Assembly: GCF_963583255.1 (NCBI RefSeq)
Contig: NC_084811.1
Span: 20,045,742 to 20,109,741, forward strand
Reading direction: 5' to 3'
Origin: Pyrus communis
Lineage: Eukaryota; Streptophyta; Magnoliopsida; Rosales; Rosaceae
Length of the DNA: 64,000 nucleotides
The translations under genes were made by a program, and so were the position numbers. Under the pieces are notes generated by a model that made no database searches, was not told the origin of the DNA, and was given only the letters and a program-made list of their open reading frames with translations. Numbering within the stretch: the first letter of the stretch is position 1; every line of letters begins with the position of its first letter. Below are positions 50,771-61,781 of the stretch, piece by piece.

Positions 50771-51140
50771 ACCAAACCCTGTTCGAATTGAATGATTGGT
50801 GTATTTGTTCCAAACGCCATTCGAATTGGATGATTGGATTATTTTTTCTAAACCCCATTAGAATTGTATTTGCTTGGATGGGCTATTAGTATAAGGATAG
50901 TTAGATTAGGAACCTTGTTTTCGCATTTTGTGATTGGGATCTAATTACAGGTTTTGTGTTGCATGTCTCCATGTTTCAGTCTTTGTCATCTCTGTGTAGT
51001 TAGTTTGGCCTGTTTTTAGATTCTTAAATAGTGCTGCTTAATATTGTTTGTAAGGTTATTTTTACGACTGGGGGAGTAGGGATACTGTAGCAAATGAACT
51101 TAGAGTTGTGAACAAAACTGAATTGAAAAGTAAGAAAAGT

Positions 51141-51342
51141 AGTGGGAGTACCTTCATGGGTAAAAATAAGATTGCCATTTTCCCATTTCTTGGTTGCTTC
51201 TGGTATGCTGCTTTGTCTTTCTAATGGATTTTTATGTTTATAGTGGGAGTACTTTCATGGGTAAGAATAAGATCGCCATTTTCCCATTTCTTGGTTGCTT
51301 TTGGTATGCTGCTTTGTCTTTCTATTGGATGTTTATGTTTAT
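51141..51342. repeat. Tandem duplication, period 101 bp
   Basis: Both units start agtgggagta and contain gccattttcccatttcttgg and tatgctgctttgtctttcta, about 93% alike. Confidence 0.92.
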
Positions 51343-52610
51343 ATTCTGCTACTAAGAGGATTTTATAGTGTTCTAAATCTGTTTTGTAAATGTGCTTAAA
51401 GATTGGATATGTTCTTCAATATTAGGCATGTTGTTCGAATTGCATATGTGGTTGAAAATTAAGTTCAACAGCCCAACTTCTAGGGAAGCAGAAACTTTGA
51501 GAAGATTTGTAAGCCCAAGTAGGTCCAATGAGCCTTCAGACCTTACCTATGGGTACTATGTTTCAAGTTTTTAATAGTCATGTTACAAGAAACTTTGGTT
51601 TATTTTATGTTATGTTATGACCCAAGTCAGATGAATTCTTACCCAAGTCACCCTTCAGTTTTGAAAAAATTAAAACCATAAAGTCTTCATGGAACTACCA
51701 AGTAGAAATCTCACAAATTTGTAAAGCTAATCAAACGTAGATTAACACTATATAATTTGGTTTGAAGCTCGGGTTTGAATCTATGCTTAATGGTTTGCAT
51801 TGGTTGCTGTTTTTGCATAATGGTTTGAATCTGTCATGTTCTTTTCTGATGGTTTATAATTGTATATTTGCAAAGATGCATGACTATTAGACCTTCAATT
51901 AGAGATCAGCATGATTGCATTGTGATAAGACTAGCTATATAATTACTATTTGCTAATTATTACTTCTGTCATTTAATTGAGGTTGAAGAGGACTCAGGCA
52001 TGTTGTTAGTATAGATTTACATTTCTTATTACTTTTGTGCAGTATTTGATTATAAGTCATGAACAAGCCAATGTTTTTCAGACTCTACAGATGCCTATGT
52101 TCACATATGAATAATTTGGCTTATGGATATTAATGTTGTAAGCACATATGGTAATTGTTCTATGTATGGAATATCTATTTAAGGTCTCATTGGTTTAACA
52201 TTATCAAAATTTTTGCATATGTCTGAAGTTTAACGAATGCTTATATATACATATAAGATCTGAAAGGGATGGAATTATTTTCTTATTTAGTAACCGCCGT
52301 ATCTATATATATATATATATGTATGCCATAAACTTGATTATATCTTTGGAAAAACGTACGTACCAACCGTCAAAGCATATACATACCAGTATCCAAGTTG
52401 AGCACAACAATGACACCCCATTCTATTCAATCTCACTTATTGATACAACGTTTGAAGATCCAATTCACCTATTTTCTCTATTGCAATTTTGTCTCCATGA
52501 GCCTTGCACTCACATGCACTTGCACACAGTTTGCAGGTCACGTCTCAACCTTAGTTTCTTTTGCCTTAATAGCTTAGTTTGAACTAAGGCAGTATCGGTG
52601 AAGTCATTAC

Positions 52611-52729
52611 CTGTGGCTCTCTGATGCTCTAATAAGGTCACCGTCAGCAATGGCAAGAACAAGGTTAGCATAACCAAGTCTCAACTCATCCGGTAGATCT
52701 ATCACTTGGCCATAATCCAGCAAGGCAAC
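52611..52729 (-). pseudogene. ABC1-family (aarF/UbiB-like) kinase exon fragment
   Basis: On the minus strand the exon has acceptor gttag and donor gtaatg. It reads VALLDYGQVIDLPDELRLGY, then ANLVLAIADGDLIRASESH. LLDYGQV holds the Asp that takes the place of the kinase DFG in ABC1 proteins. Neighbouring exons are missing. The reading frame is open, so the fragment may be recent. Confidence 0.75.
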
Positions 52730-54729
52730 CTAACTTGGAAGAAAGGGAACGGGTAAGGGAGGTATGAGTATGGTTTTTTAGGGTCGGTTGCTTTCTTTTG
52801 CTCTAATCCTGTCAATTTTTTGGCTGACGTGTTCACTTCATTAAAGGTTTATATTTCCCACTAGGAAGTATCTGGGAAAAGAAACGGGGAAGGAAATAAG
52901 TGCTGAAGTAAAGGCTGTTTTCTTTTCTTTTAAATTGTTTAACGTTTACGCTTTTTATTTGTCGAGTTTGTAATTTTGTTCATTTATACCGTGCTTTTGG
53001 CATGGTTAATTCTTTAAGTGCAAGTTACCCTATAGACGTTACAATTTAGGTGCTTAGTTGTTTGATAGAAAATCGCTTTGATTCATCGTTTCTTATCGGA
53101 TAGTTTGATCGCTACGCTCTTATTTCAGATCGGAACTCATTTTGATTGCGAGTTTGTTCTGTAAATTTTTTTTTTCCTCTGCTATTAATAGCTTACCACA
53201 TGTGGTAGCAGAGTGATTGCGTTGGTAGCTTATGTATACAAGTGAATTCAGATGACACAATGAGTTTGATATTCAAAAAAATGTCTGTTGGTTCAGTTTT
53301 TTGAATCTTTAAAAACTGTCGAATCAATTTGAATATGCAATTTCATGTTTATTGTTAGGTAAATTGCTGTTTTTTTTAGCTGATAAAAAGTATAAAGTTT
53401 GGTTGGGTAAATTTGTATAGTGTTATACAGTTTGCTCGGTTGACAATTTGATAATGGCTGAAGTGCATTCTTTAATCAAATATGTTTTCTTTCCTCAATC
53501 GTAAATGTCTTTTTGGTATTTTGCATATTGAAACAAAGTGAAAGCTTTTTTTGACTGAATTTTGCAACTGCTACCTTGCTGCTTTGGTAAAGTCTATCAA
53601 TTAATTTTGGCTATAATTTTAGGGTATTGAGTTGAATGCATATGCTACATGGCATAGGTTTAACATGATTAGAACTTTAATATCATGATGTGTGATGCTA
53701 ATTAAGCACAATATGAGTATCTGTACCAAGAAAGATGTGAGCATCTAACGGATCTACTTTCTTTGCAATTTCAATTTGGGAATTGAATTTATTAACCAAA
53801 TTACGATCCTTTTTAAAATTTAGAAAAGAGCATGTTAAAAGACCAATTTTCTTTACAAGAACTTGAATATAAAGTAGACCATCGGTGAAAACGAACCAAC
53901 AACGATTATGGTAATTTAGTAACTTAAACATAAATCAGCTTTGAGAGTCATACTCACCCATTATCGGTTTTCCTTGCGAGCATATTTCCTACCCAAAGTT
54001 TCCCAAACTGTGTTGTCAAACTGCTGCATCATCATATCTTTCAAACTTCTAATAGTGTTTGGTCCCCATACTTTCCACAATTCGTTTTGGATCTTAATGG
54101 TAGCTGCTATATTGCTTGGAATTGTCAATGATTTCAGTTTTTCGTTTTCTTTTCTTTTGGAAAGCATGAATATGAAGTTTGATCATTGAGTTTGACAAAT
54201 AAATATATTGAACTTTTCAAATAGACTTTAAATTTATCCCATATATTTTCTCCTTTTCTTTTTCTGATTGTTGTTGCCATGCTGAGAAAAAAAATTATAT
54301 TAATGGCTGTTCATTTACCCATGTAGTATTTCATACTTATTCTGATCTCCACGGGTTCTTTAAATGGTGTGGTTTTTCAATCAGTTAACAATTTTTAAAA
54401 ATTCAAACAACATTATAGTTCTAAGCGTAATCATTTGATTAGTCTGCCTTTTAGCATAATTCCTGGAGACCAAAGATCTAACCATGTACAAGGCCCAACT
54501 ATGTAGTTTATTTCTATTTGTACCTAGTAGGCTTTCATTTCATTTCAGATTGGTGAAGCAGCACTCATTTGCTTTTATATATTAATTTTGTTGTATTTTC
54601 AATTTTTTTTTTTTGGGCTTTTTTCCCATCTCAGATGTGTCTCTATATACATGCACTAATGATTGCAACGTGTTACAACGATGTATTAACTTTGGTGTGT
54701 TCTTAACTGATGTGTCCAATTTTGTTTTC
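52730..54729. other. AT-rich spacer with two unexplained minus-strand ORFs
   Basis: The ORFs at 53698-53931 and 53961-54167 (minus) read as a possible pair of exons (for example TIPSNIAATIKIQNELWKVW), but I recognise no family. No transposase motif is visible. The right end abuts the Cassandra solo LTR with its target duplication (54725-54729). Confidence 0.35.
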
Positions 54730-55013
54730 TGTCACATCCCGGCCCGTGGCGGATCACTTCCCGGGCCCGCTCCACCACCGTAGCACGATATTGTCCGCTT
54801 TGGGCTTACCATTCCCTCACGGTTTTGTTTTTGGGAACTCACGAGCAACTTCCCAGTGGGTCACCCATCATGGGATTGCTCTAACCCCCTTCTCGCTTAA
54901 CTTCGGAGTTCCTACGGAACCCGAAGCCAGTGAGCTCCCAAACGGCCTCGTGCTAGGTAGGGATGAAAATATACATTTAAGGATCACTCCCCTGGGCGAT
55001 GTGGGATGTCACA
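54730..55013 (-). mobile_element. Cassandra solo LTR with 5-bp target duplication
   Basis: A 284 bp LTR from tgtcacatcc to gggatgtcaca in minus orientation, carrying the reversed 5S-like block. It is flanked by ttttc on both sides (54725-54729 and 55014-55018). No internal domain is present, so it arose by LTR-LTR recombination. Confidence 0.95.
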
Positions 55014-56088
55014 TTTTCACTAATTATTATAAACATTAGGGAAATTTAAAGCCAAATATCAAATTTTAAGAATTTTAACTTGCAGCCATTTTTGTTGGTT
55101 TCTGTAAAGATTCTACTGGTTTTTTGTTATAAATTTGTCTTTATTAGATTATTGTTTTTCAATTTAAATTTTACTCTTTTCCAACTTAGGTTGCTTCATT
55201 GAATAAATGATACAGATTTTTCTTTAAGTCATTTCGTTGTTTGTTTTCCTTTGGAGGATTGTTGTGCTTCGGTTGGTACCATTCAGGTCTGTCCATTTGT
55301 CAATCGGCACTGCTCATTTTTGTGAATATGTGGCAAGCCATTGGTGATGCAATCTGTCTAGGCAAAATAGAGATCGTCTTTTAAAGTTAAACATGGTCCA
55401 CTTTCTGCAAAAAAAAATTTGGCTAAATGGTTAACCATCTGTTCGCAAAAACTAATTAGTGACATCTTGATCAACCTGCACAGATTGCTATTTGGCCACT
55501 GAGCATTATGTTTGGGGTATAGGGTGCATTTTCTATGGTATAGGTTGTCCGAGAGAAACGGTTTCTGAATTAGGTCTGTTTGGATTTCAAGGATTACGTG
55601 TAGGATTTTGTTTGTAAGATTTGCAGAGAGATGAGGGTGTTTCAGTTTGTATGTTTAATGTTCTGAAACTTACCCTTTATTTGGTGAACTTTCACAGATT
55701 GAGTCTGTTATACAATCACAATTTAAGTTAATTTTATTGTAACTATTTGTTTGCACTTCAAATTCTTAATCTCAGTCTTACTGCTTTTTTGCAGTTTAGA
55801 TCGCACTCACATCATAGAATAATAATCTGCTCTTGCTGCTGCCTTTAATCAAGGGGTCCTGAGCCATTACGTTTCAATCAAGCCTTTGTATGTCCTGAAC
55901 TTCAATACATTGTTTCCCCATGCTTTCCATTTCAGACAATGCGATTTTATCATTTTTAAAATGACTGTTCAGTTATTTCGGCTTATATTATACGTTTGTT
56001 CTAAGCTTTGTTTCTCATTCTTCATTATATTTGTAACCTCTAATTCTCCAGAGGTCCGATAGTTCTTTCTTTCACTATCCTTTTATAG
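55014..56088. other. AT-rich spacer
   Basis: No exon is identified. Pieces at 55260-55520 look like unremarkable spacer. Confidence 0.35.
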
Positions 56089-56735
56089 TTCCGTCAGCTT
56101 TGAATAATTTGATCGGCGAGACAAAATATTTCCAGCTCTCTTTTGGAAATCAAAACACTGGCTTCGGGAAGACTGACTTCATCATTCATGGACTACTCCA
56201 AAACCAACCGCTCTCAAGTCCAACAATTGCCCCACACCACAAACACCTGCTACCACCGCAGGAAAACAAATTATGACTGAAGCAACCCCCAGCTCATTGA
56301 CACCTTCGCAGCGACTATATCAACCCTAATCAGCTACACCCACAAATACTTCAAAGAGAGCATTGTTTCCTGATCAAACAAACAAATTTGACAGGTAAAG
56401 TTTTCCTCTTTCTTAATGATCTCATCTATAAATCTTATAAACTATGTGTCTCTTGGGTATACAAAAATGTATTGCTACTCATTAAAAACCTTCACACTAC
56501 TATTTCGTCACTCTTACATTTCTCTCTAACCTTTTAAATTTATGCCTTGATTCACAGCAAAAAGCCTTGCAACGACCAAACACGAGACAACCAATTCTGC
56601 CAAAATCGCTAGAGAATTTCACAATCTGGTTGTCCCCAAAATTGAACCAGCAGACAAAGTGCCAATAGCCACACTTAGAACAAAATCTCAAACCAAAAAA
56701 ACCAAAGAAAGTAAATTACTATTTGTTTTTCACGC
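56089..56735 (+). pseudogene. RPA-like (replication protein A1) fragment, Helitron-associated
   Basis: After an acceptor tatag a frame reads PSALNNLIGETKYFQLSFGN and then TGFGKTDFIIHGLL. This resembles the C-terminal OB-fold of plant RPA1-like proteins, where a LIGKTxxFQLxxG core is usual. A frame change follows and then TPSQRLYQP. A further piece at about 56555-56735 reads FHNLVVPKIEPADKVPIATL. RPA-like genes travel with plant Helitrons, and this lies 0.8 kb inside Helitron-like end C in the same orientation. The match is weak and based on memory. Confidence 0.35.
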
Positions 56736-56941
56736 ATATACCTACATAACAAACATCATACTAGCAATTATTAAACTATCATTTATATTCTTTACTATAG
56801 TGCGGAAGATGTCCTTTGTCACAAAAAGTGAACGCCGCAATCTCCGATTGTTGCAGGGCGTTCTACATGTTTTTAGCTTTCAACATTTTTGCTTCAAGAC
56901 TTAGCTGTTTGAACAAGAGCGAAACACTTTTTTTCTTTTTT

Positions 56942-57300
56942 GGTTCACTACCAAAACAGATAACTCACCTACAAGCCATATATTTTGCCGTCTTAACTGC
57001 AAGGCCAAAATATGTATCGGCTGCATGTTACATATGTTTCTTACGGAAACAAACATCCTGCATGTTTTTGCTTTGCACGTTTGTTGTTGAAAAATGCTAA
57101 ACTAAAAACAAAACAGTTTTTATGTTTTTTGTCAACTGTTCAGACATGTGCCTAACCTACAAGATATATATTTTCCCACCTTGACTACAGGGGCAAGATT
57201 TGTGTTAACTACATGTTACTTTTGTTTATTAGGAAACCAAAACGTTATGTTTTATCCTGTTCATCGTACAATGTCTTTCAAAACCAGCTCAAATTAATGT
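56942..57300. repeat. Diverged tandem duplication, about 180 bp
   Basis: Both halves have cacctacaagccatatattt / aacctacaagatatatattt, then ccgtcttaactgcaagg / ccaccttgactacagg, then ctgcatgttac / ctacatgttac. The two are clearly related but diverged. Confidence 0.55.
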
Positions 57301-57429
57301 ATATAAAAACAAAGCTACATAACTTACCAACCCATTTGCTTATCTATCCCTCACTTCATTCATGATTGTATTGAATTATTCAGGTAAAATGTATCTTATT
57401 TATGGAGTTCAATGTGATGCATTCAAGTC

Positions 57430-57458
57430 CTGCAACAACGTGCGGGCACTTTTTCTAG
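57430..57458 (+). mobile_element. Helitron-like 3' terminus (C), plus orientation
   Basis: The hairpin cctgcaacaacgtgcggg (6-bp stem) is followed by cactttttCTAG and a T. This meets the Helitron 3' end rule and is the inverted counterpart of terminus B. The 5' end was not located. Confidence 0.65.
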
Positions 57459-58300
57459 TGGCCTCTAATATCAGAGAAAATACCTGCCAAGAAAAGAAAT
57501 TAAAATATTAGGCATACGAGTGCAAGCTTACAGAAACCTTGTTTTTGTACACTTTCTTCTCCTTTTAATAACGGTTTGTTTCTTATCCAGAAAAATAAAA
57601 TGAGCAGGTTAATGATACTCACATGTGCAAAATGCTAATCCTATGGTCTAAAGGCTAACTGAGTTTTTAAGTGTAAAATCCCTAATTTCATTGCATTTGA
57701 ATTGACCACAGGTCGTGACTTGTTAAACTTAATATCTCCTTGTACATTTTGGGAACTTGACAACTTAAAGAAGTGCTCCTAAAAGCAAATTACACAATAT
57801 CTACTAAAAACTTAGAGAATGGACTTAATTAGTCAACAAACAGTGCCTCACACTTAAATATTAAAGACCAAAGAGAGAAAACCAAGCCAAATTCTTCAAA
57901 ATTCGTTGGCACACATGCTTCATTGGCTCAATTGAATGTATAATGGATACTTAGATACGACAATTCGAACAATTGTTAGAGATTGATATAAGCCTCCAAA
58001 CTTGAAAAAAATCGAAACCTTAAGAAAGCAGAACCTGTTTTCCTTCATATTTGTGCTGTTTCAATTAGCTTATCTCATTATCACTTGATTCATTAGTTCT
58101 AAAGGAAGTTCTAATCACTACAAAAACAGTTTAATAACTGTTGATTATCTCTAAAACAAAGAGGGAAAACATTGAAATACTATCTGTACTCAAAATCCCA
58201 AATGTGTAAGATATGGTTGTAACCTACCTTGATTTCAAAATTTAAAATTTGACACAAAAATGAAATTTGGAATGATTAGCAGGGAAATAAGAGAGAGAAG
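57459..58300. other. AT-rich spacer
   Basis: No exon, repeat border or RNA gene is recognised. Confidence 0.4.
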
Positions 58301-58308
58301 TGTGAGCA

Positions 58309-58375
58309 AATACACCCATGAGGCTTTCGGATCCAAGAGCGAATATACCCATGAGGCATTCGGATCCAAGTTCGG
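58309..58375. repeat. 33-bp tandem duplication
   Basis: The unit acccatgaggctttcggatc is repeated with one change, followed by caagagcga or caagttcgga. It lies in a short open stretch on both strands but no family is recognised. Confidence 0.7.
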
Positions 58376-58644
58376 AGCTAGAAGCGGCAGAGGTTGCGAA
58401 CCCAGTGCATGGAAGAAGCGGGAAGGATTTCCCTCTATGCTGCCTCATGCACGTGTCTTCTACTATTCATCCAAGCATTGACTGTGTCAAATATTGGGCA
58501 GTGGGTAATCTTAAAACTGATATAATCATAAAGAAATAACTTTGTTCAAGACTATTTATACTACTGACTTTGCTTACAGACTAAGCTAACTGAATTACAT
58601 AATCTTCTGACAAGTGTCACCATCTGAGACTTGAGCTAAGTTCT

Positions 58645-58836
58645 TTATATCTTTACATCCCTCTCAACCTCATGCTTATGGGAACTAAGCATGAGATTGG
58701 AACAATGATGAACAAACAATGAATTAGATAGAACCTTTGTTAGAATATCAGCAAATTGCTCTTTTGATGAGACATGCTGCACATTGAGATCACCTCTGGC
58801 GACTCTTTCTTAAACAAAATGGTAGTCGATCTCTGA
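58645..58836 (-). mobile_element. Copia retrotransposon pol remnant (RNase H C-terminus)
   Basis: On the minus strand it reads EIDYHFV, a stop, then RVARGDLNVQHVSSKEQFAD and ILTKVLSN, ending near a TAA at 58645. This is the last part of Copia RNase H, where a (S/T)KEQ-ADI-TK motif is standard. Its upstream part is cut at 58836 exactly where a TGATAGGAGC LTR begins. Confidence 0.82.
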
Positions 58837-59106
58837 TAGGAGCATTTTTATGCGACTTAATTGGCTTGTTCTCATGCATTTATGTTGTTTTTCCTTAGTT
58901 AGTTTAAGTGTTTAAAATCATTTTCGTGCAATTTCAGGTTTTAGTGTCAAAGTATGCAAAAAGAAGCAATTTGGAGCATTCTAGAGCATTTTTGGGCCAA
59001 GATTGGATAGTGCAAGCATGGAGGCATGAGGATGGACGAATTTGAAGGCTTGAATTCAGTTAGGGAGCTGCAAGGGGGCCTAAAAAAACCTTATTTCTAG
59101 AAGGCT
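58837..59106 (+). mobile_element. 5' part of a Tat/Ogre-like gypsy LTR, plus orientation
   Basis: It starts TGATAGGAGCAT and follows the same order as the reverse complement of 60994 downward: gcgacttaattggcttgttc, ggatggacgaatttgaaggc. It is about 80-85% alike. It is broken at 59106 by the minus-strand element to its right. Confidence 0.82.
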
Positions 59107-60994
59107 TGATGCGGGAATTTATACGCACACAAATTAAACCCTCTTTTTATCAATTGTAGTATATGTATAAGTAGGGATCGTTCTGGACCGGGGATTAGGA
59201 GGGAATGCAAATCTCTTGGAAACTGACTCAAAAACGTAAAATAAAGTTTAAAACACTAAACTAGACTCAAAGAATGCAAAATTGAAGTTTAAAACACTAA
59301 GACAAACCAAAAACTCAAAATGCTTTAAAAAAAAACACAAACTAAAATGATTTCTAACTAAATTGACATTAAAGTAAAGGGGGATTTAAGTTTATACGAA
59401 ATTAAATTAAATGAACAAATTAAAACAGAATGTAAATATGGAATTGATGAAATGGAATGAATGGATGATAGAATAGCTAAGGGGTTCATCTCCATACATG
59501 TTACACTTGCATAATAAAAAGATTTCCAATTGCATTTCAACAAATCATTAATTCTCAACGCCCCGGGTCAATTAGGTCCGCTTAAATTAACCGTCAAGTT
59601 TTCCTTAAGTTAATGAATTGGATGGGTTAGCGCAACGCAATTCACAACATTCTCCAAAAGTCCTTTACGTGAAAAGCACAATAAAGATACAATCAAAAAT
59701 CATTAAGCATCATGAAAACTTTAAGTGTTGACGAGGCATTCGTTACTATGGAATACGCATGAAACTTATGCCAAGAATTCATTTAACGCGATTGTTTATA
59801 AGCAACCTCCACTACTTGTGAATATAAGTTCGTAACTATTAGGTGAAACTCACTTATATTCTAGCGTCATATTCATGCATGAAAATTAAGTGTACACTCT
59901 CAATAAACATACATAAATAAGTTATCAATCAAACGGTTAAACAAATTGAACCACAACTTATGAAACGCAATTAGAAGTAATCAAATCAAAATGCAAGCAT
60001 AAACATTTATTTCGAATCACCCCCTAGCTAAAGGGGGTTTTAGTTCCTCATTACGTTGAAATCAAAGAAACACCTAAACATTCCAACAACTCAAACTTGA
60101 ATTGTATGAACGTTTAGGCACTCTTCTCTTCCATTCCTTATACGTACAAAACAAAGAGAATTAAAATGAAACATTGAAATCAAAGAATCACCTAAACATT
60201 CCAACAACTCAAACTTGAATTGTATGAACGTTTAGGTCCTCTTCTCTTCCTCGTTGTTGTAGCACAAGGTCTAAGGTGAGGTTTGGGGGATTATGGAAAT
60301 GTGGAATGGAGTGAGGAGTGATGGAAATGGAAAGATGGTTTTGGATTCTAAGGGGACTCACGGCAAAGAGAAGGAATGGAAGTGTTTGTGGTGTGTTGTG
60401 TATGAAATGAGATGTGTTGATTGCTAAGGTGTGTGATGATGAGTGTAAGTGGAATAAAGAATGAATGAAGGCATGTGAATTAGGTGGGAAAGAGGTGGAA
60501 ATGGAATGTTATGCAATGATAATGTCTTGTAAAGATACTAATAAATAATGCATGTAGGGTTAGGAAATAAAATCATAACTTAAAGGGGGAAGATTAAAGG
60601 GTGTTGAAAGGTTTTGCATGGCTTTGAAGTGATTGTGGATTGGGCTAGAGTTTAAGTACATGAAATGGACCCAAATTGCTCCCCCTTGCATGGCAAGGAA
60701 TGGTGTTTGTGTTAAGCCCAAGGCAAGGTGAATGTAATTGGGTTAGGGCCATTGTTTTGTGTCTTCAAGTGCATACAAGGCCTTCAAATTCGTCCATCCT
60801 CTTGGCTCCATGGATAAGCTATCCAATCCATGCCCAAAAATGCTCCAAATGGCCTCAAAATGCACTTTCTTGCTCCCTAGGCCCTTAGAACCTAAAAACA
60901 CACAAAAGAAGCATAAAGGACTAAAATAACGAGAGAAACATAACGTAAATGCACGAGAACAAGCCATTTAAGTCGCATGAATATGCTCCTATCA
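59107..60994 (-). mobile_element. Tat/Ogre-like gypsy 3' LTR, complete, minus orientation
   Basis: On the minus strand it begins TGATAGGAGCATATT at 60994 right after a polypurine tract (aagtgtgggggtatt) and ends CCCGCATCA at 59107. The length is 1888 bp. The last part (gatccctacttatacatata, gtgtgcgtataaattcccgc) is characteristic of this LTR group near the PBS. No PBS follows, so it is the 3' LTR. An internal tandem repeat of about 118 bp lies at 60057-60250 (cctaaacattccaacaactc twice). Confidence 0.8.
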
Positions 60995-61743
60995 AATACC
61001 CCCACACTTAGCTTTTGCTAGTCCTCGAGCAAAACAGAATAAAAACAAATAAACAAAACGACACTAAACACGTAAAACACAACCTAAACCTTCCAACAAC
61101 CGTCTTAGGGATTTCCAATGCACATGACAAGTTAAAAATCATCATTCTCACAGATTTTAGTCATCTTCACACTTAAGTACATTCTTAATCATAGTCACCA
61201 TATACTAGTTCACAATTAAGCATTTAAAACCATGTTTTGAATGTAGTAACATGCCTTAGAGAATTTGCTCAATTCCTTACAAGATATGAACTCGATTCTC
61301 ACTCAGATTTTCTGACTACACACCCTAAACTAGTTATATGTGAGAAGATTGATGTAAACATAAAAACGAACACTCACATATATGTATTTCAAAGGAAGCA
61401 ATTTCTGGAGTTAATAAGCATGTTTAGATATGATCTCATGAATGGAATGCTACTACTTAGATGCGAGAACCAGTGACACCATAAGCTCATACCAAGTTCA
61501 AACTCCACAAATTGAAATACACAACACTCAAGATAGAAGTCAAGGGTTGTAACGGGGCTTGGGGTATGTGGATAACAAAGAAGGGATATGGAAAACAAAG
61601 GTTCTTAAAGAAATAGTGAGCAAAGCATTTGAATCAACTTAGAATTCACTTTTGAATGAAAACTCAACTTTTGAACAAAAAAAAAAAGGGAGAATTTAGA
61701 CAATTTACGCCCAGAATTGGTGTTTTGGAACCTTTCTTCAATC

Positions 61744-61781
<38 letters not shown>

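Larger units (their letters stand above)
49144..52610. other. AT-rich spacer inside the Helitron-bracketed region
   Basis: No GDH exon 4 or later is found. It holds two local tandem duplications: about 108 bp at 50574-50770 and 101 bp at 51141-51342. A short (AT)n lies near 52304-52320. ORFs are short and unassigned. Confidence 0.5.

Noticed and set aside
58837..60994. A single DNA transposon with about 250-bp terminal inverted repeats
   Set aside because: The right arm follows a polypurine tract and the segment 59107-60994 has TG...CA ends with LTR features; the flanking 9-mers do not match. Two opposed LTRs explain it better.
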